Assembly (NCBI GenBank): GCA_013203245.1 | Contig: JABMOR010000093.1 | Span: forward strand, 1-14,663 | Direction: 5' to 3' | Source: Candidatus Nitrosopumilus sp. | Lineage (GTDB): Archaea > Thermoproteota > Nitrososphaeria > Nitrososphaerales > Nitrosopumilaceae | Length of the DNA stretch: 14,663 nt | Shown here: one piece after another, positions 1 through 6,352 of the stretch | Layout of the letters: each line of letters opens with the position of its first letter | Numbering within the stretch: position 1 is the first letter of the stretch | Position numbers and translations under genes: made by a program | The notes under the pieces: generated by a model | What the model saw: the letters and a program-made list of their open reading frames with translations, nothing else | Told to the model about the DNA's origin: nothing | Databases searched by the model: none

Positions 1-1
1 A

Positions 2-103
2 AAATCATCAGCAGCTACAAAAAGAACAGCAGCTACAAACACAAATGCAGCAGCAAAAAGCAAAGCAGCTCCAAAGAGAAAGGCAGCAGCTAAAAGACGA
101 TAA
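2..103 (+). CDS. C-terminal tail of a Lys/Ala-rich basic protein (5' end outside window)
   Basis: An open frame enters from the left edge and reads 33 residues to a TAA at 101-103. The visible tail is almost entirely Ala, Lys, Arg, Thr and Ser, with runs such as AAAKSKAAPKRKAAAKRR. This composition resembles the unstructured basic tails of histone H1-like or other nucleic-acid-binding proteins, including basic ribosomal-protein tails. No domain is visible, so the function of the whole protein cannot be told. The gene converges on the collagen-like gene across a gap of about 280 nt. The frame is supported by the consistent codon pattern (gca/gct and aaa/aag) and by the inverted repeat with T-run just after the stop. 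Confidence 0.65.
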   Translation, partial: KSSAATKRTAATNTNAAAKSKAAPKRKAAAKRR

Positions 104-116
104 TATCGTAACAACT

Positions 117-156
117 AACAATCGTCATAATGACGACGAATTGTTTTCATTTTTTT
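117..156 (+). terminator. Possible terminator after the Lys/Ala-rich gene
   Basis: The arms AACAAT (117-122) and CGTCAT (123-128) pair with ATGACG (130-135) and ATTGTT (140-145), with a 4-nt bulge at 136-139. A T-rich stretch follows (144-156, including seven T at 150-156). It lies 13 nt after the TAA at 101-103. Archaeal terminators depend mainly on T-tracts, so the hairpin may be incidental. Confidence 0.45.
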
Positions 157-240
157 AAATTCTAAAACAGTGTCAACTGTAAAATTTTTTATAAAATAAA
201 AAATATTTAGAGACAGCATTGAAATTTGTTTTTACAAGAA

Positions 241-265
241 ATTGTATTACACATGTGTAAACAAT
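241..265. repeat. Near-perfect palindrome in the gap between two convergent genes
   Basis: The 14-bp perfect palindrome TTACACA/TGTGTAA (247-260) is flanked by ATTGT (241-245) and its complement ACAAT (261-265), with one unpaired A at 246. The rest of the non-coding stretch 104-382 is very AT-rich. I see no convincing gene in it, only A/T-tracts. Confidence 0.6.
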
Positions 266-302
266 ATAGAAAAAATAGTAGAAATGTTAAAAAAACATTA
301 TG

Positions 303-311
303 AAAAAAAAA
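303..311 (-). terminator. T-tract downstream of the collagen-like gene
   Basis: On the minus strand a run of nine T lies about 72 nt after the TGA of the collagen-like gene, followed by a second T5 tract (314-318). A T-tract of this kind is the usual archaeal termination signal. There is no hairpin. The assignment rests on position and composition only. Confidence 0.35.
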
Positions 312-382
312 TAAAAATTTACAAATCAGATTCTAAAAATGAACTTTTAAAATAATTATTTTTAAATCAAATATTTAGTTTC

Positions 383-2041
383 TCAATAAAGATAACTCAT
401 TAATTTAATTTGTTCTTCAGTAGAAAGTGTATTTTTGGTAGTAAGTATTTCCAGTAATTCTTTGAAGAGTGCTTTCTGTTCTGAAGACATTCCACCAGAT
501 GGTCCTTTTTCTCCCGGTGGACCAGGCGGACCTCTTGGACCAGCAGGACCTACAGGACCTTGTCCCCCTACAGAACCTTGTTCACCTATGGAACCAATTG
601 GGCCGAGCGGACCACGTTCACCTTGTGGGCCTTGAATTCCTTGTGGGCCTTGTGGTCCTTTTTCTCCAGAGGGACCAGTAGTTCCACGTTCACCTTGTGA
701 GCCTTGTGGTCCTTGTGGTCCTTTTTCTCCGAGTGGACCCAATGGACCAGTTTGACCTTTTTCTCCGAGTGGACCAATAGATCCTTTGTCACCCTTTTCG
801 CCTTGAGGACCAGGAACTCCAGTTAATCCTTTGGAACCACTAGGACCTTGTGGGCCTTGTGGTCCTTTTTCTCCGAGTGGACCTTCAACACCTTTGTTTC
901 CTTTATCGCCAAGTGGACCAGGTGGGCCGAGTGGTCCTTTGTCACCGAGTGGACCGATTGGACCAGTTAATCCTTTATCGCCATATGGACCAGATGGACC
1001 CAATGGGCCTTTGTCACCAATCATACCGATTGGACCCTTGTCACCGATTGGACCATGACCACCTTGAATTCCTTTTTCTCCTTGTACTCCAGATAATCCG
1101 GTTGGACCTTTGTCACCAGGGACACCGAGTGGACCAGTTAATCCTTTATCGCCAGGTACACCTTGTGGACCGTCGTCACCTTTGTCACCAGGGACACCTC
1201 TCAATCCAGAAGATCCTTTGTCACCGATTAGTCCAGTTGGGCCTTTTTCTCCTTTGTCACCGAGCGGACCTTTTAGTCCAGTTGGGCCTTTTTCTCCGAG
1301 TGGACCAGTTGAGCCTTTTTCTCCTTTGTCACCAGGTGGACCACTAATTCCTTTATCGCCTTTATCGCCTTTATCGCCAGTAATTCCTTTATCGCCAGTT
1401 AATCCTTTATCGCCAGAAATTCCTTTATCGCCTTGTGGACCTTTGTCACCAGTTGCTCCTTTGTCACCAGTTGCTCCTTTGTCACCAGTTGCTCCTTTGG
1501 GGCCTTCTTGACCTTTAACACCCATAGGTCCTTGTTGACCGGGTGGACCTGATTGACCTTTGTCACCTGGTTGACCAGTTGGACCTGATTGACCTTTGTC
1601 ACCTGGTTGACCAGAGGATCCAACAACATTTGTTTTTGTATAACGTGTAGGTTTTTGATTATCAGTAATTATTTTTGTTTCAGATGGGGCATTAGATTTT
1701 GTTTCAGATCGTGATGTTCTAGCTAAAGGAATGTCAAATACAGTATGTAATGAAGAGAATAAATCAGTAACAACAATCCAAACTTTATCAAGATTAGCAA
1801 TTGACGAAGGAAGAGGATTTGCAGGCGAACCAAGAGTTTCAGAAAATATTCCATCCTTTACCTTAAGATGGAAATTCCCACGCCATAAAGACGAAAATTG
1901 TTTTGTGCGAATGTCATCATCAGATGGTTTACCATCAGTAATTGCAATTTGAGCTTCATAGACACCTGATTGTTTGAAAGGTGCTTGCCCCTGAATCTCT
2001 AATCGTGGCTGAGATGACACAATCGTTTGTAGATATTTCAA
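383..2041 (-). CDS. Collagen-like fibrous protein with 125 Gly-X-Y triplets
   Basis: Three parts are visible. Residues about 14-105 form a beta-rich N-terminal domain containing LEIQGQ, SLWRG and VKDGIFSETLG; this pattern is common in N-terminal domains of bacterial fibre-like and surface proteins. Residues 141-517 are 125 consecutive Gly-X-Y triplets with no interruption, ending GG. Residues 518-552 form a short helical cap. GDK (23) and GEK (10) are the commonest triplets; Pro is mostly in X. No signal peptide or membrane segment is seen, so secretion is unproven. The longest frame starts at TTG 2041 just after an in-frame TAG. A TATA-like AAATATAG (2048-2055) fits better with a GTG start at 2020 (545 aa). 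Triple-helical trimer formation follows from the repeat; a role in cell surface, adhesion or fibre formation is inference. No neighbouring gene clarifies the function. Confidence 0.9.
   Translation of the reverse strand: MKYLQTIVSSQPRLEIQGQAPFKQSGVYEAQIAITDGKPSDDDIRTKQFSSLWRGNFHLKVKDGIFSETLGSPANPLPSSIANLDKVWIVVTDLFSSLHTVFDIPLARTSRSETKSNAPSETKIITDNQKPTRYTKTNVVGSSGQPGDKGQSGPTGQPGDKGQSGPPGQQGPMGVKGQEGPKGATGDKGATGDKGATGDKGPQGDKGISGDKGLTGDKGITGDKGDKGDKGISGPPGDKGEKGSTGPLGEKGPTGLKGPLGDKGEKGPTGLIGDKGSSGLRGVPGDKGDDGPQGVPGDKGLTGPLGVPGDKGPTGLSGVQGEKGIQGGHGPIGDKGPIGMIGDKGPLGPSGPYGDKGLTGPIGPLGDKGPLGPPGPLGDKGNKGVEGPLGEKGPQGPQGPSGSKGLTGVPGPQGEKGDKGSIGPLGEKGQTGPLGPLGEKGPQGPQGSQGERGTTGPSGEKGPQGPQGIQGPQGERGPLGPIGSIGEQGSVGGQGPVGPAGPRGPPGPPGEKGPSGGMSSEQKALFKELLEILTTKNTLSTEEQIKLMSYLY
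491..1621 (-). repeat. Collagen Gly-X-Y repeat tract with nested 18-bp and 36-bp periods
   Basis: The whole tract has a 9-bp coding period. Within it are perfect or near-perfect direct repeats. A 35-nt block at 1544-1578 recurs exactly at 1580-1614 (period 36). An 18-nt unit repeats at 1451-1468 and 1469-1486 and continues to 1498. Three 18-nt units lie at 1379-1432, and TTTATCGCC (9 nt) is tandem at 1352-1378. These are signs of recent slippage or unequal crossing-over. Confidence 0.9.
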
Positions 2042-2047
2042 GTATTT

Positions 2048-2055
2048 CTATATTT
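2048..2055 (-). promoter_or_regulatory. TATA-like box for the collagen-like gene
   Basis: On the minus strand AAATATAG lies 28-35 nt upstream of the in-frame GTG at 2020. That is near the spacing of the other leaderless-type promoters here. It lies too close (7-14 nt) to the TTG at 2041, which argues for the shorter start. Confidence 0.35.
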
Positions 2056-2114
2056 AGATCGCTAAAATCTATTTCAAATTCAACTTGGACAACAATAGGC
2101 TCAATTAAGATTGG

Positions 2115-2122
2115 TATTTATC
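2115..2122 (+). promoter_or_regulatory. TATA-like box for the TPR gene
   Basis: TATTTATC lies 24-31 nt before the GTG at 2146, so the transcript should be leaderless or nearly so. The identical octamer precedes the four-CBS gene at 10656-10663 with the same spacing. Confidence 0.5.
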
Positions 2123-2145
2123 TAGATAAAAGGGCAATTTGAGCT

Positions 2146-3267
2146 GTGAAGAAACTATTTGCTAGAAAATCAAAAGAAATAGAGGGATCAAAAATAGAGA
2201 AAACAATTCCGCAAGAAAGGAGTTTGGTAGATGTAGATTACAATCGTAAAAAATTATTTAAAAAAGGAATCAATTTGATGGCAGATGAAAAACTAGAAGA
2301 AGCCATAGAGATGTTTGAGCAAGCATTACGAATTGACCCAGATAATGTAGAAACTTTGATGAAAATAGGGTATGCTAAATTCCATCTAGATGAACATGCA
2401 GATGCTCTAAAAGTGTACGATAAAGTTCTAGAGCTAGATGTTACAAATCCAGAAGCTTGGAATCTCAAAGGATTGGTACATTATGAACAAAAAAATTATT
2501 CCAAAGCACTAGATGCAGTTCAGAAAGCAATTGAATCAGATCCGACATACGGAATGGCACGATATAACCAAGCATGTTTCTTATCATTGTTAAATCAAGT
2601 TCCAGAAGCATTGGAAGCTCTAAAACAATCCATAGAAATTGATGTTAAAAATGCCCGAAGATCAATTAGAGATAAAGACTTCACGAATGTAAGAATTGAA
2701 GACGGATTCAAAAGAATTGAAGAAGTCGTAGTTTTAGAATCAGTCAGACAAGGATATCATACAATAGGTGCAATTGTGTGGACAACGTTTCTAGATAGAG
2801 TTGACGCTGAAACAGCTTTGAATAAATTATTAGAAAAAGGGTTAATCGTACAAAATGAAAAACGTGATGGATTAAGTAAGATACCAATTTATGATCTTGC
2901 AGATAACGTTGCAGAAAAAATAGGTAAAGAAAAGAGAGGATTGTTTGGAATTACCAAAAAGACATTACCAAGACCAATTAAAAATTTGAAAGAACTTAGT
3001 CAAGCAATTCATTCAGTTAAAGAAGCAATAGAAGTAGAAGACGTAGATAAAACCATTGAGATCTTTGACGAATTCATCGACCCAACAAAATCAGGTGAAC
3101 AAATGATAGAAACTTTCTTTGATGAACATAGAGAAATTAGATTATGGAAGATTAGATTAAAAGATAGAGGCGCAGATTATCTAATTGAAAATAAAGAGAA
3201 AATGATTATTCTATTTAATAATATTGAAGGAACAGTAACAAAAAAACTCAGAGACCAAATTTCTTAA
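2146..3267 (+). CDS. TPR-repeat protein with a C-terminal winged-helix-like region
   Basis: The 373-residue protein starts at GTG; a TATA-like box 24-31 nt upstream supports this start. A basic N-terminus (1-30) precedes four tetratricopeptide repeats at about 34-67, 68-101, 102-135 and 136-169, each with the typical spacing of small and aromatic residues (for example AWNLKGLVHYEQKNYSKAL). Residues about 195-260 look like a winged helix (TALNKLLEKGLIVQ then a wing). The remaining C-terminus is helical and charged. TPRs bind proteins and a winged helix usually binds nucleic acid, so an adaptor or regulator role is plausible; no catalytic motif is seen. No signal peptide, so probably cytoplasmic. 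Its TAA directly abuts the stop codon of the convergent rhodanese gene. Partner unknown. Confidence 0.85.
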   Translation: MKKLFARKSKEIEGSKIEKTIPQERSLVDVDYNRKKLFKKGINLMADEKLEEAIEMFEQALRIDPDNVETLMKIGYAKFHLDEHADALKVYDKVLELDVTNPEAWNLKGLVHYEQKNYSKALDAVQKAIESDPTYGMARYNQACFLSLLNQVPEALEALKQSIEIDVKNARRSIRDKDFTNVRIEDGFKRIEEVVVLESVRQGYHTIGAIVWTTFLDRVDAETALNKLLEKGLIVQNEKRDGLSKIPIYDLADNVAEKIGKEKRGLFGITKKTLPRPIKNLKELSQAIHSVKEAIEVEDVDKTIEIFDEFIDPTKSGEQMIETFFDEHREIRLWKIRLKDRGADYLIENKEKMIILFNNIEGTVTKKLRDQIS

Positions 3268-4074
3268 TTATTCAGCAGATAAATCCCAGTAATTAGCATC
3301 TTCTTGTTTTTCAGTAGGCTTTTCAAGATTTTTCCATTCTTTGAAAGAACGAACGTATAGTTTTGCATTTGGCAATCCTGCAGATTTTAAGGCATAATAT
3401 GCCAATCCAGAAAGAGTTCCCACACTACCACAATAAGTAATAATTTCAGAATCTCCTGTAATTCCACGATTATCCAGTAATCGTTTCATGTCCTCTTTTG
3501 AGCGTAAAATTTTATCATTAGATGCTAAAGTACGATAGGGCAAACTGATTGCACCAGGAATATGTTGTTCAAGAAAGTTTAGTCTTTCTCTATTATCAAT
3601 TAAAATCACATCATCTCTGGTTTTAGCACTTTCCAAATAATCAGAAGTTGCTAAAATTTCAGGGTGTAATTTCATAGAGTGCTCTCTAGTTTGAACTTCA
3701 GGAAGAGCAGAATCATTTTCCAATCCAAGGGATTTCCAATGACTGTATGTAGTTTCAAGTAAGGTTACATCTGAATGTCCCAAATACTCCAAAGTCCATG
3801 CAACTCTTGACGCCAAAGCACCAAACGTATCATCATAAACTACAACTGGAGTTTCATCATCAATTCCCATAGAATTTACAAGTTTCAAAACACGTTCAGG
3901 ACTATCATCAGATAAAAGATTGGCCAGAGGTAAATTTACAGCAGTTGAGATATGATCTTGTTTGTAATCTACTTCTCTTCGGACATCAATTACTCTAACA
4001 CTTTTGTCTCGTATTTCTGAACGTAAAGTGTCTACATCAGTTGTGATTTTACCTGAGTCCGTCAAGCAGCACAT
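3268..4074 (-). CDS. Tandem-domain rhodanese (thiosulfate or 3-mercaptopyruvate sulfurtransferase type)
   Basis: The 268-residue protein has two rhodanese domains, about 10-120 and 138-255. The second holds the catalytic loop C215-GSVGT. The first has Asp at the matching position (VVYDDTFGALASR), as usual for two-domain sulfurtransferases where only the C-terminal domain is active. The loop resembles the CGSGVT of mercaptopyruvate sulfurtransferases more than the CRKGVT of classical rhodanese, but the substrate cannot be fixed from this. ATG 4074 overlaps the end of the upstream reductase by 13 nt and is preceded by a purine-rich GGAAAGGGTGA, so the two are co-transcribed and probably translationally coupled. 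The pairing suggests handling of reduced sulfur. Cytoplasmic; no signal peptide. Confidence 0.88.
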   Translation of the reverse strand: MCCLTDSGKITTDVDTLRSEIRDKSVRVIDVRREVDYKQDHISTAVNLPLANLLSDDSPERVLKLVNSMGIDDETPVVVYDDTFGALASRVAWTLEYLGHSDVTLLETTYSHWKSLGLENDSALPEVQTREHSMKLHPEILATSDYLESAKTRDDVILIDNRERLNFLEQHIPGAISLPYRTLASNDKILRSKEDMKRLLDNRGITGDSEIITYCGSVGTLSGLAYYALKSAGLPNAKLYVRSFKEWKNLEKPTEKQEDANYWDLSAE

Positions 4075-5873
4075 TCACCCTTTCCAGTCTTTGTGTGATA
4101 ACTTGTATCACTTCCATAATCTAAGTAAAAGTCAGGATCTTCTTCAATGGTTGGAGGAATAACTAACGGTTCCAATATTTTTTTAATGTCAGCAAGTGAT
4201 TTAATTTCTGAATCCTCATTTCCATTTACAACTCTATGAATCCAAGATTTCAAAGTATCATCAGATTTTTTGTTTGCTTTAAAAATTTCAATTACCTTAA
4301 GAATTACTGGGATTATTCGTTTTGCAGGAATTCTAAGAAGGGTTTGTCCCAACATTGTGTCACCATCAGAACGGCCACCTATTGACATTTGATAATTAGC
4401 ATACATGTCTTTTCCAACACGTCCACCACCACCAAAGAATCCAAGGGTTGCAATACCGTGTTGAGCACATGAATTAGGACATCCACTAATCTTAATGGAA
4501 GCATCGCTAAGGTCATCATCTTCATCCAGTTTTAGTTCCAGGAATTTTCTTTGGATTTCTTTTGCAAGTCTATGTGAATTAGTCAATGCAAGATTGCAAG
4601 AGGTAGTTCCAGAGCACCCAATTGGAGCAGTCATGGTCAAAGCACCTGATTTTGCCAATCCAATCTCGATGAGTTTTGAATACAAGCGAGGTAAATCATC
4701 TTCATGTACGTATCGTAATGCAAGATTTTGTTCAAATCCAGATCTAGCCATACCTTCAGATGAAAAGTTACGAATGATATCAGATAACCCGTGAAGTTGG
4801 CTTGCCGTAATATCACCTGCTTCAAGAGTAAGAAATACTGAACGATAGTCTTCTTGTGTTTGTTTTACAGTGTTAGTTTTTAGCCATCTAGCATATCCAT
4901 CAGGAATTGTTTCCCCCCCATTCTCATTAGAAATTTGAATAGGTCTTTTGATCACATTTGGAGTTTTATCAACTTCTAATTGAGTAATAACTGATTGTGT
5001 AGCTCTAACAACAGCTCTTTCTTTGAAGACAAGGTTTTGGAATTTATCCCAACCCATATCATTTACCAAATATCTCATTCTATTTCTGGCAAGATTTTTT
5101 CTATCACCCAGTCTATCAAATATTCTCATAACAGCAATTGAAGTATAAAGTAAATCTTCTTCAGGTGTAAAATCTTCTAACTGATGTCCAACAAATGATC
5201 TGTTCCCCAATCCACCACCAAGGAAAATTTTGAAACCTCTTTGAGAAAGCCCATCAATTTCTCTAATTTGTGGAATTAAACCCACATCTACCATTCTAAC
5301 CATTCCATGTTTCTCACAGCATGTAAAATTAAATTTAAATTTGCGAGGTAAATTTTGAGCCATAGGATTTCTCAAAAAGAATCTTGCAGTTGCAAGTGCA
5401 TAAGGAGTTGAATCAAATTCTTCAGCAGGACAAACTCCAGATAACGGGCTACACATTACATTTCTTACAGAATTACCACATGCTTCTCTAGAGGTTAATC
5501 CTACTTCAGATAAACCTCGAAATATTTCAGAAACATCTTCAAGAATTACCCAGTGAAGTTGAATATTTTCTCTAGTTGAAAAGTGTGCACTTCCTATAGA
5601 GTATTGTTCACTTAATTGAGATATTTTTTCAATCTGATCAGGATAAATTTCTCCTGCAGGGAGTTTGATTCGGACCATGGCATAGTCACTAGTCATTCTA
5701 GTTCCATAAGCTCCATGTTGAAGTCTATAACGTCTAAAACTGTCTTCATCATATTTTCCTTGACGGAATAGTTTCACAGTTTTTGCAAAATCATCAGCCT
5801 CCTCAATTCTAGACCAATTTATTTTGGGCTTTACAGAATCAGGTACAGTTTGTTTAAGATCAGATATTGTCAA
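4062..5873 (-). CDS. Ferredoxin-type siroheme [4Fe-4S] reductase, probably assimilatory sulfite reductase
   Basis: The 603-residue protein has the two-fold ferrodoxin-like/siroheme architecture of the sulfite/nitrite reductase family. Cluster and siroheme ligands are C420-x5-C426 (CSGTTSC) and C465-x3-C469 (CPNSC). The anion-binding basic residues appear as R101 (STREN), R137 (GNSVRNV) and K178/K180 (LPRKFK). The Lys-x-Lys form is typical of sulfite reductases; plant nitrite reductases have Asn at the second Lys. The reaction would be six-electron reduction of sulfite to sulfide, or of nitrite to ammonia, using ferredoxin. No FAD or NADPH domain is fused. The start is TTG 5873, supported by a TATA-like box 25-32 nt upstream; there is no ATG before residue 60. 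The gene leads an operon with the overlapping rhodanese, which favours the sulfur role. A nirA-like nitrite function is the alternative. Confidence 0.9.
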   Translation of the reverse strand: MTISDLKQTVPDSVKPKINWSRIEEADDFAKTVKLFRQGKYDEDSFRRYRLQHGAYGTRMTSDYAMVRIKLPAGEIYPDQIEKISQLSEQYSIGSAHFSTRENIQLHWVILEDVSEIFRGLSEVGLTSREACGNSVRNVMCSPLSGVCPAEEFDSTPYALATARFFLRNPMAQNLPRKFKFNFTCCEKHGMVRMVDVGLIPQIREIDGLSQRGFKIFLGGGLGNRSFVGHQLEDFTPEEDLLYTSIAVMRIFDRLGDRKNLARNRMRYLVNDMGWDKFQNLVFKERAVVRATQSVITQLEVDKTPNVIKRPIQISNENGGETIPDGYARWLKTNTVKQTQEDYRSVFLTLEAGDITASQLHGLSDIIRNFSSEGMARSGFEQNLALRYVHEDDLPRLYSKLIEIGLAKSGALTMTAPIGCSGTTSCNLALTNSHRLAKEIQRKFLELKLDEDDDLSDASIKISGCPNSCAQHGIATLGFFGGGGRVGKDMYANYQMSIGGRSDGDTMLGQTLLRIPAKRIIPVILKVIEIFKANKKSDDTLKSWIHRVVNGNEDSEIKSLADIKKILEPLVIPPTIEEDPDFYLDYGSDTSYHTKTGKGECAA

Positions 5874-5897
5874 TACAATAAAATTTCTTTTAGTTTG

Positions 5898-5905
5898 GAT
5901 ATAAA
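5898..5905 (-). promoter_or_regulatory. TATA-like box for the siroheme reductase-rhodanese operon
   Basis: TTTATATC on the minus strand lies 25-32 nt upstream of TTG 5873, which supports both this unusual start codon and a leaderless transcript. Confidence 0.5.
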
Positions 5906-5964
5906 TTTTTGATATTCGGGGGTTTTAGGACGGATATTTTCTTTAAAGTACAAAATTTTCCTAT

Positions 5965-5980
5965 TTCTACAGAGGTAGAA
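5965..5980. repeat. Short inverted repeat upstream of the reductase promoter
   Basis: TTCTAC (5965-5970) and GTAGAA (5975-5980) are separated by AGAG. This could be a small hairpin or an operator about 92-107 nt upstream of the reductase start. Confidence 0.35.
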
Positions 5981-5992
5981 TTTCAGAAATAA

Positions 5993-6006
5993 TTAGGATT
6001 ACCTAA
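5993..6006. promoter_or_regulatory. Palindromic motif TTAGGATTACCTAA, copy 1
   Basis: Perfect 5-bp arms TTAGG/CCTAA surround ATTA. A 13-of-14 match occurs at 6284-6297 upstream of thi4. The location, about 120 nt upstream of the reductase start, suits a regulator site. Function is inferred from recurrence only. Confidence 0.35.
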
Positions 6007-6048
6007 CGTATAAAATAATTCTAAACTCCAACACGCTTATCTGTAAAA

Positions 6049-6201
6049 TCATTTACTTTTTGCACCTTGAATTTTCCCGGTGATAAAAGCAAGGTCATAT
6101 GTTCGAAGTAATACTTCCTCTCCATCTTCAGGATGGGTTTGTAGGTGTTTTGACATATTTTTGATAATTTCTTCCTTGGATGGAATTTCTGGATCACTCA
6201 T
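6049..6201 (-). CDS. Small hypothetical protein, 50 residues
   Basis: A minus-strand ATG at 6201 opens a 50-residue frame ending in TGA at 6049. The protein begins MSDPEIPSKEEIIKNMSKHL and ends ITGKIQGAKSK. It is charged, soluble and probably helical, with no Cys, signal peptide or membrane segment. The codon pattern matches neighbouring genes, and TTAAAT on the minus strand about 36-41 nt before the ATG could be a promoter. It sits alone between the divergent reductase operon and thi4, filling the only long gap there. I do not recognise the family and assign no function. Confidence 0.6.
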   Translation of the reverse strand: MSDPEIPSKEEIIKNMSKHLQTHPEDGEEVLLRTYDLAFITGKIQGAKSK

Positions 6202-6283
6202 TTTAATTTTAACCTACATTACCTCAGATTAGAGTAATTTAATGATTCAAACGAAGCTAGAAAGATGTACAATAATGGACCAC

Positions 6284-6297
6284 TTAGTATTACCTAA
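6284..6297. promoter_or_regulatory. Palindromic motif TTAGTATTACCTAA, copy 2
   Basis: This differs at one base from copy 1 at 5993-6006 and lies about 56 nt upstream of the thi4 ATG, just before its TATA-like box. The core ATTACCT also occurs at 6218-6224 in front of the 50-residue gene, so each of the three promoters in this gap has a copy nearby. Confidence 0.35.
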
Positions 6298-6322
6298 TTT
6301 TTCAAAATAAGATGTGGGAAAG

Positions 6323-6330
6323 TATTAATT
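6323..6330 (+). promoter_or_regulatory. TATA-like box for thi4
   Basis: TATTAATT lies 23-30 nt before ATG 6353, so the thi4 transcript is probably leaderless. That leaves no room for a 5'-UTR thiamine riboswitch. Confidence 0.45.
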
Positions 6331-6352
6331 GTTCAGGGAATGGTAAATCTTC

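Noticed and set aside
242..355. Small plus-strand frame starting TTG 242 (or ATG 284), 37 or 23 residues, Lys-rich
   Set aside because: Its composition is what random AT-rich DNA gives, there is no promoter-like box at the right place, and the frame runs through the palindrome.
435..1511. Several plus-strand Pro/Leu-rich open frames
   Set aside because: They are antisense reflections of the Gly-X-Y codon repeat (GGN read backwards gives NCC Pro); composition is fully explained by the minus-strand collagen-like gene.
1544..1614. A 36-bp periodic direct repeat of CRISPR-like length
   Set aside because: The copies are adjacent with a 1-nt join and no spacers, and they code for Gly-X-Y triplets in frame.
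4637..4825. Frame opposite or within the siroheme reductase gene
   Set aside because: It is an out-of-frame reading of conserved reductase codons with no promoter or motif.
6202..6352. Thiamine pyrophosphate riboswitch in front of thi4
   Set aside because: No CUGAGA core or paired arms were found, and the TATA-like box 23-30 nt before the ATG leaves no room for a leader.
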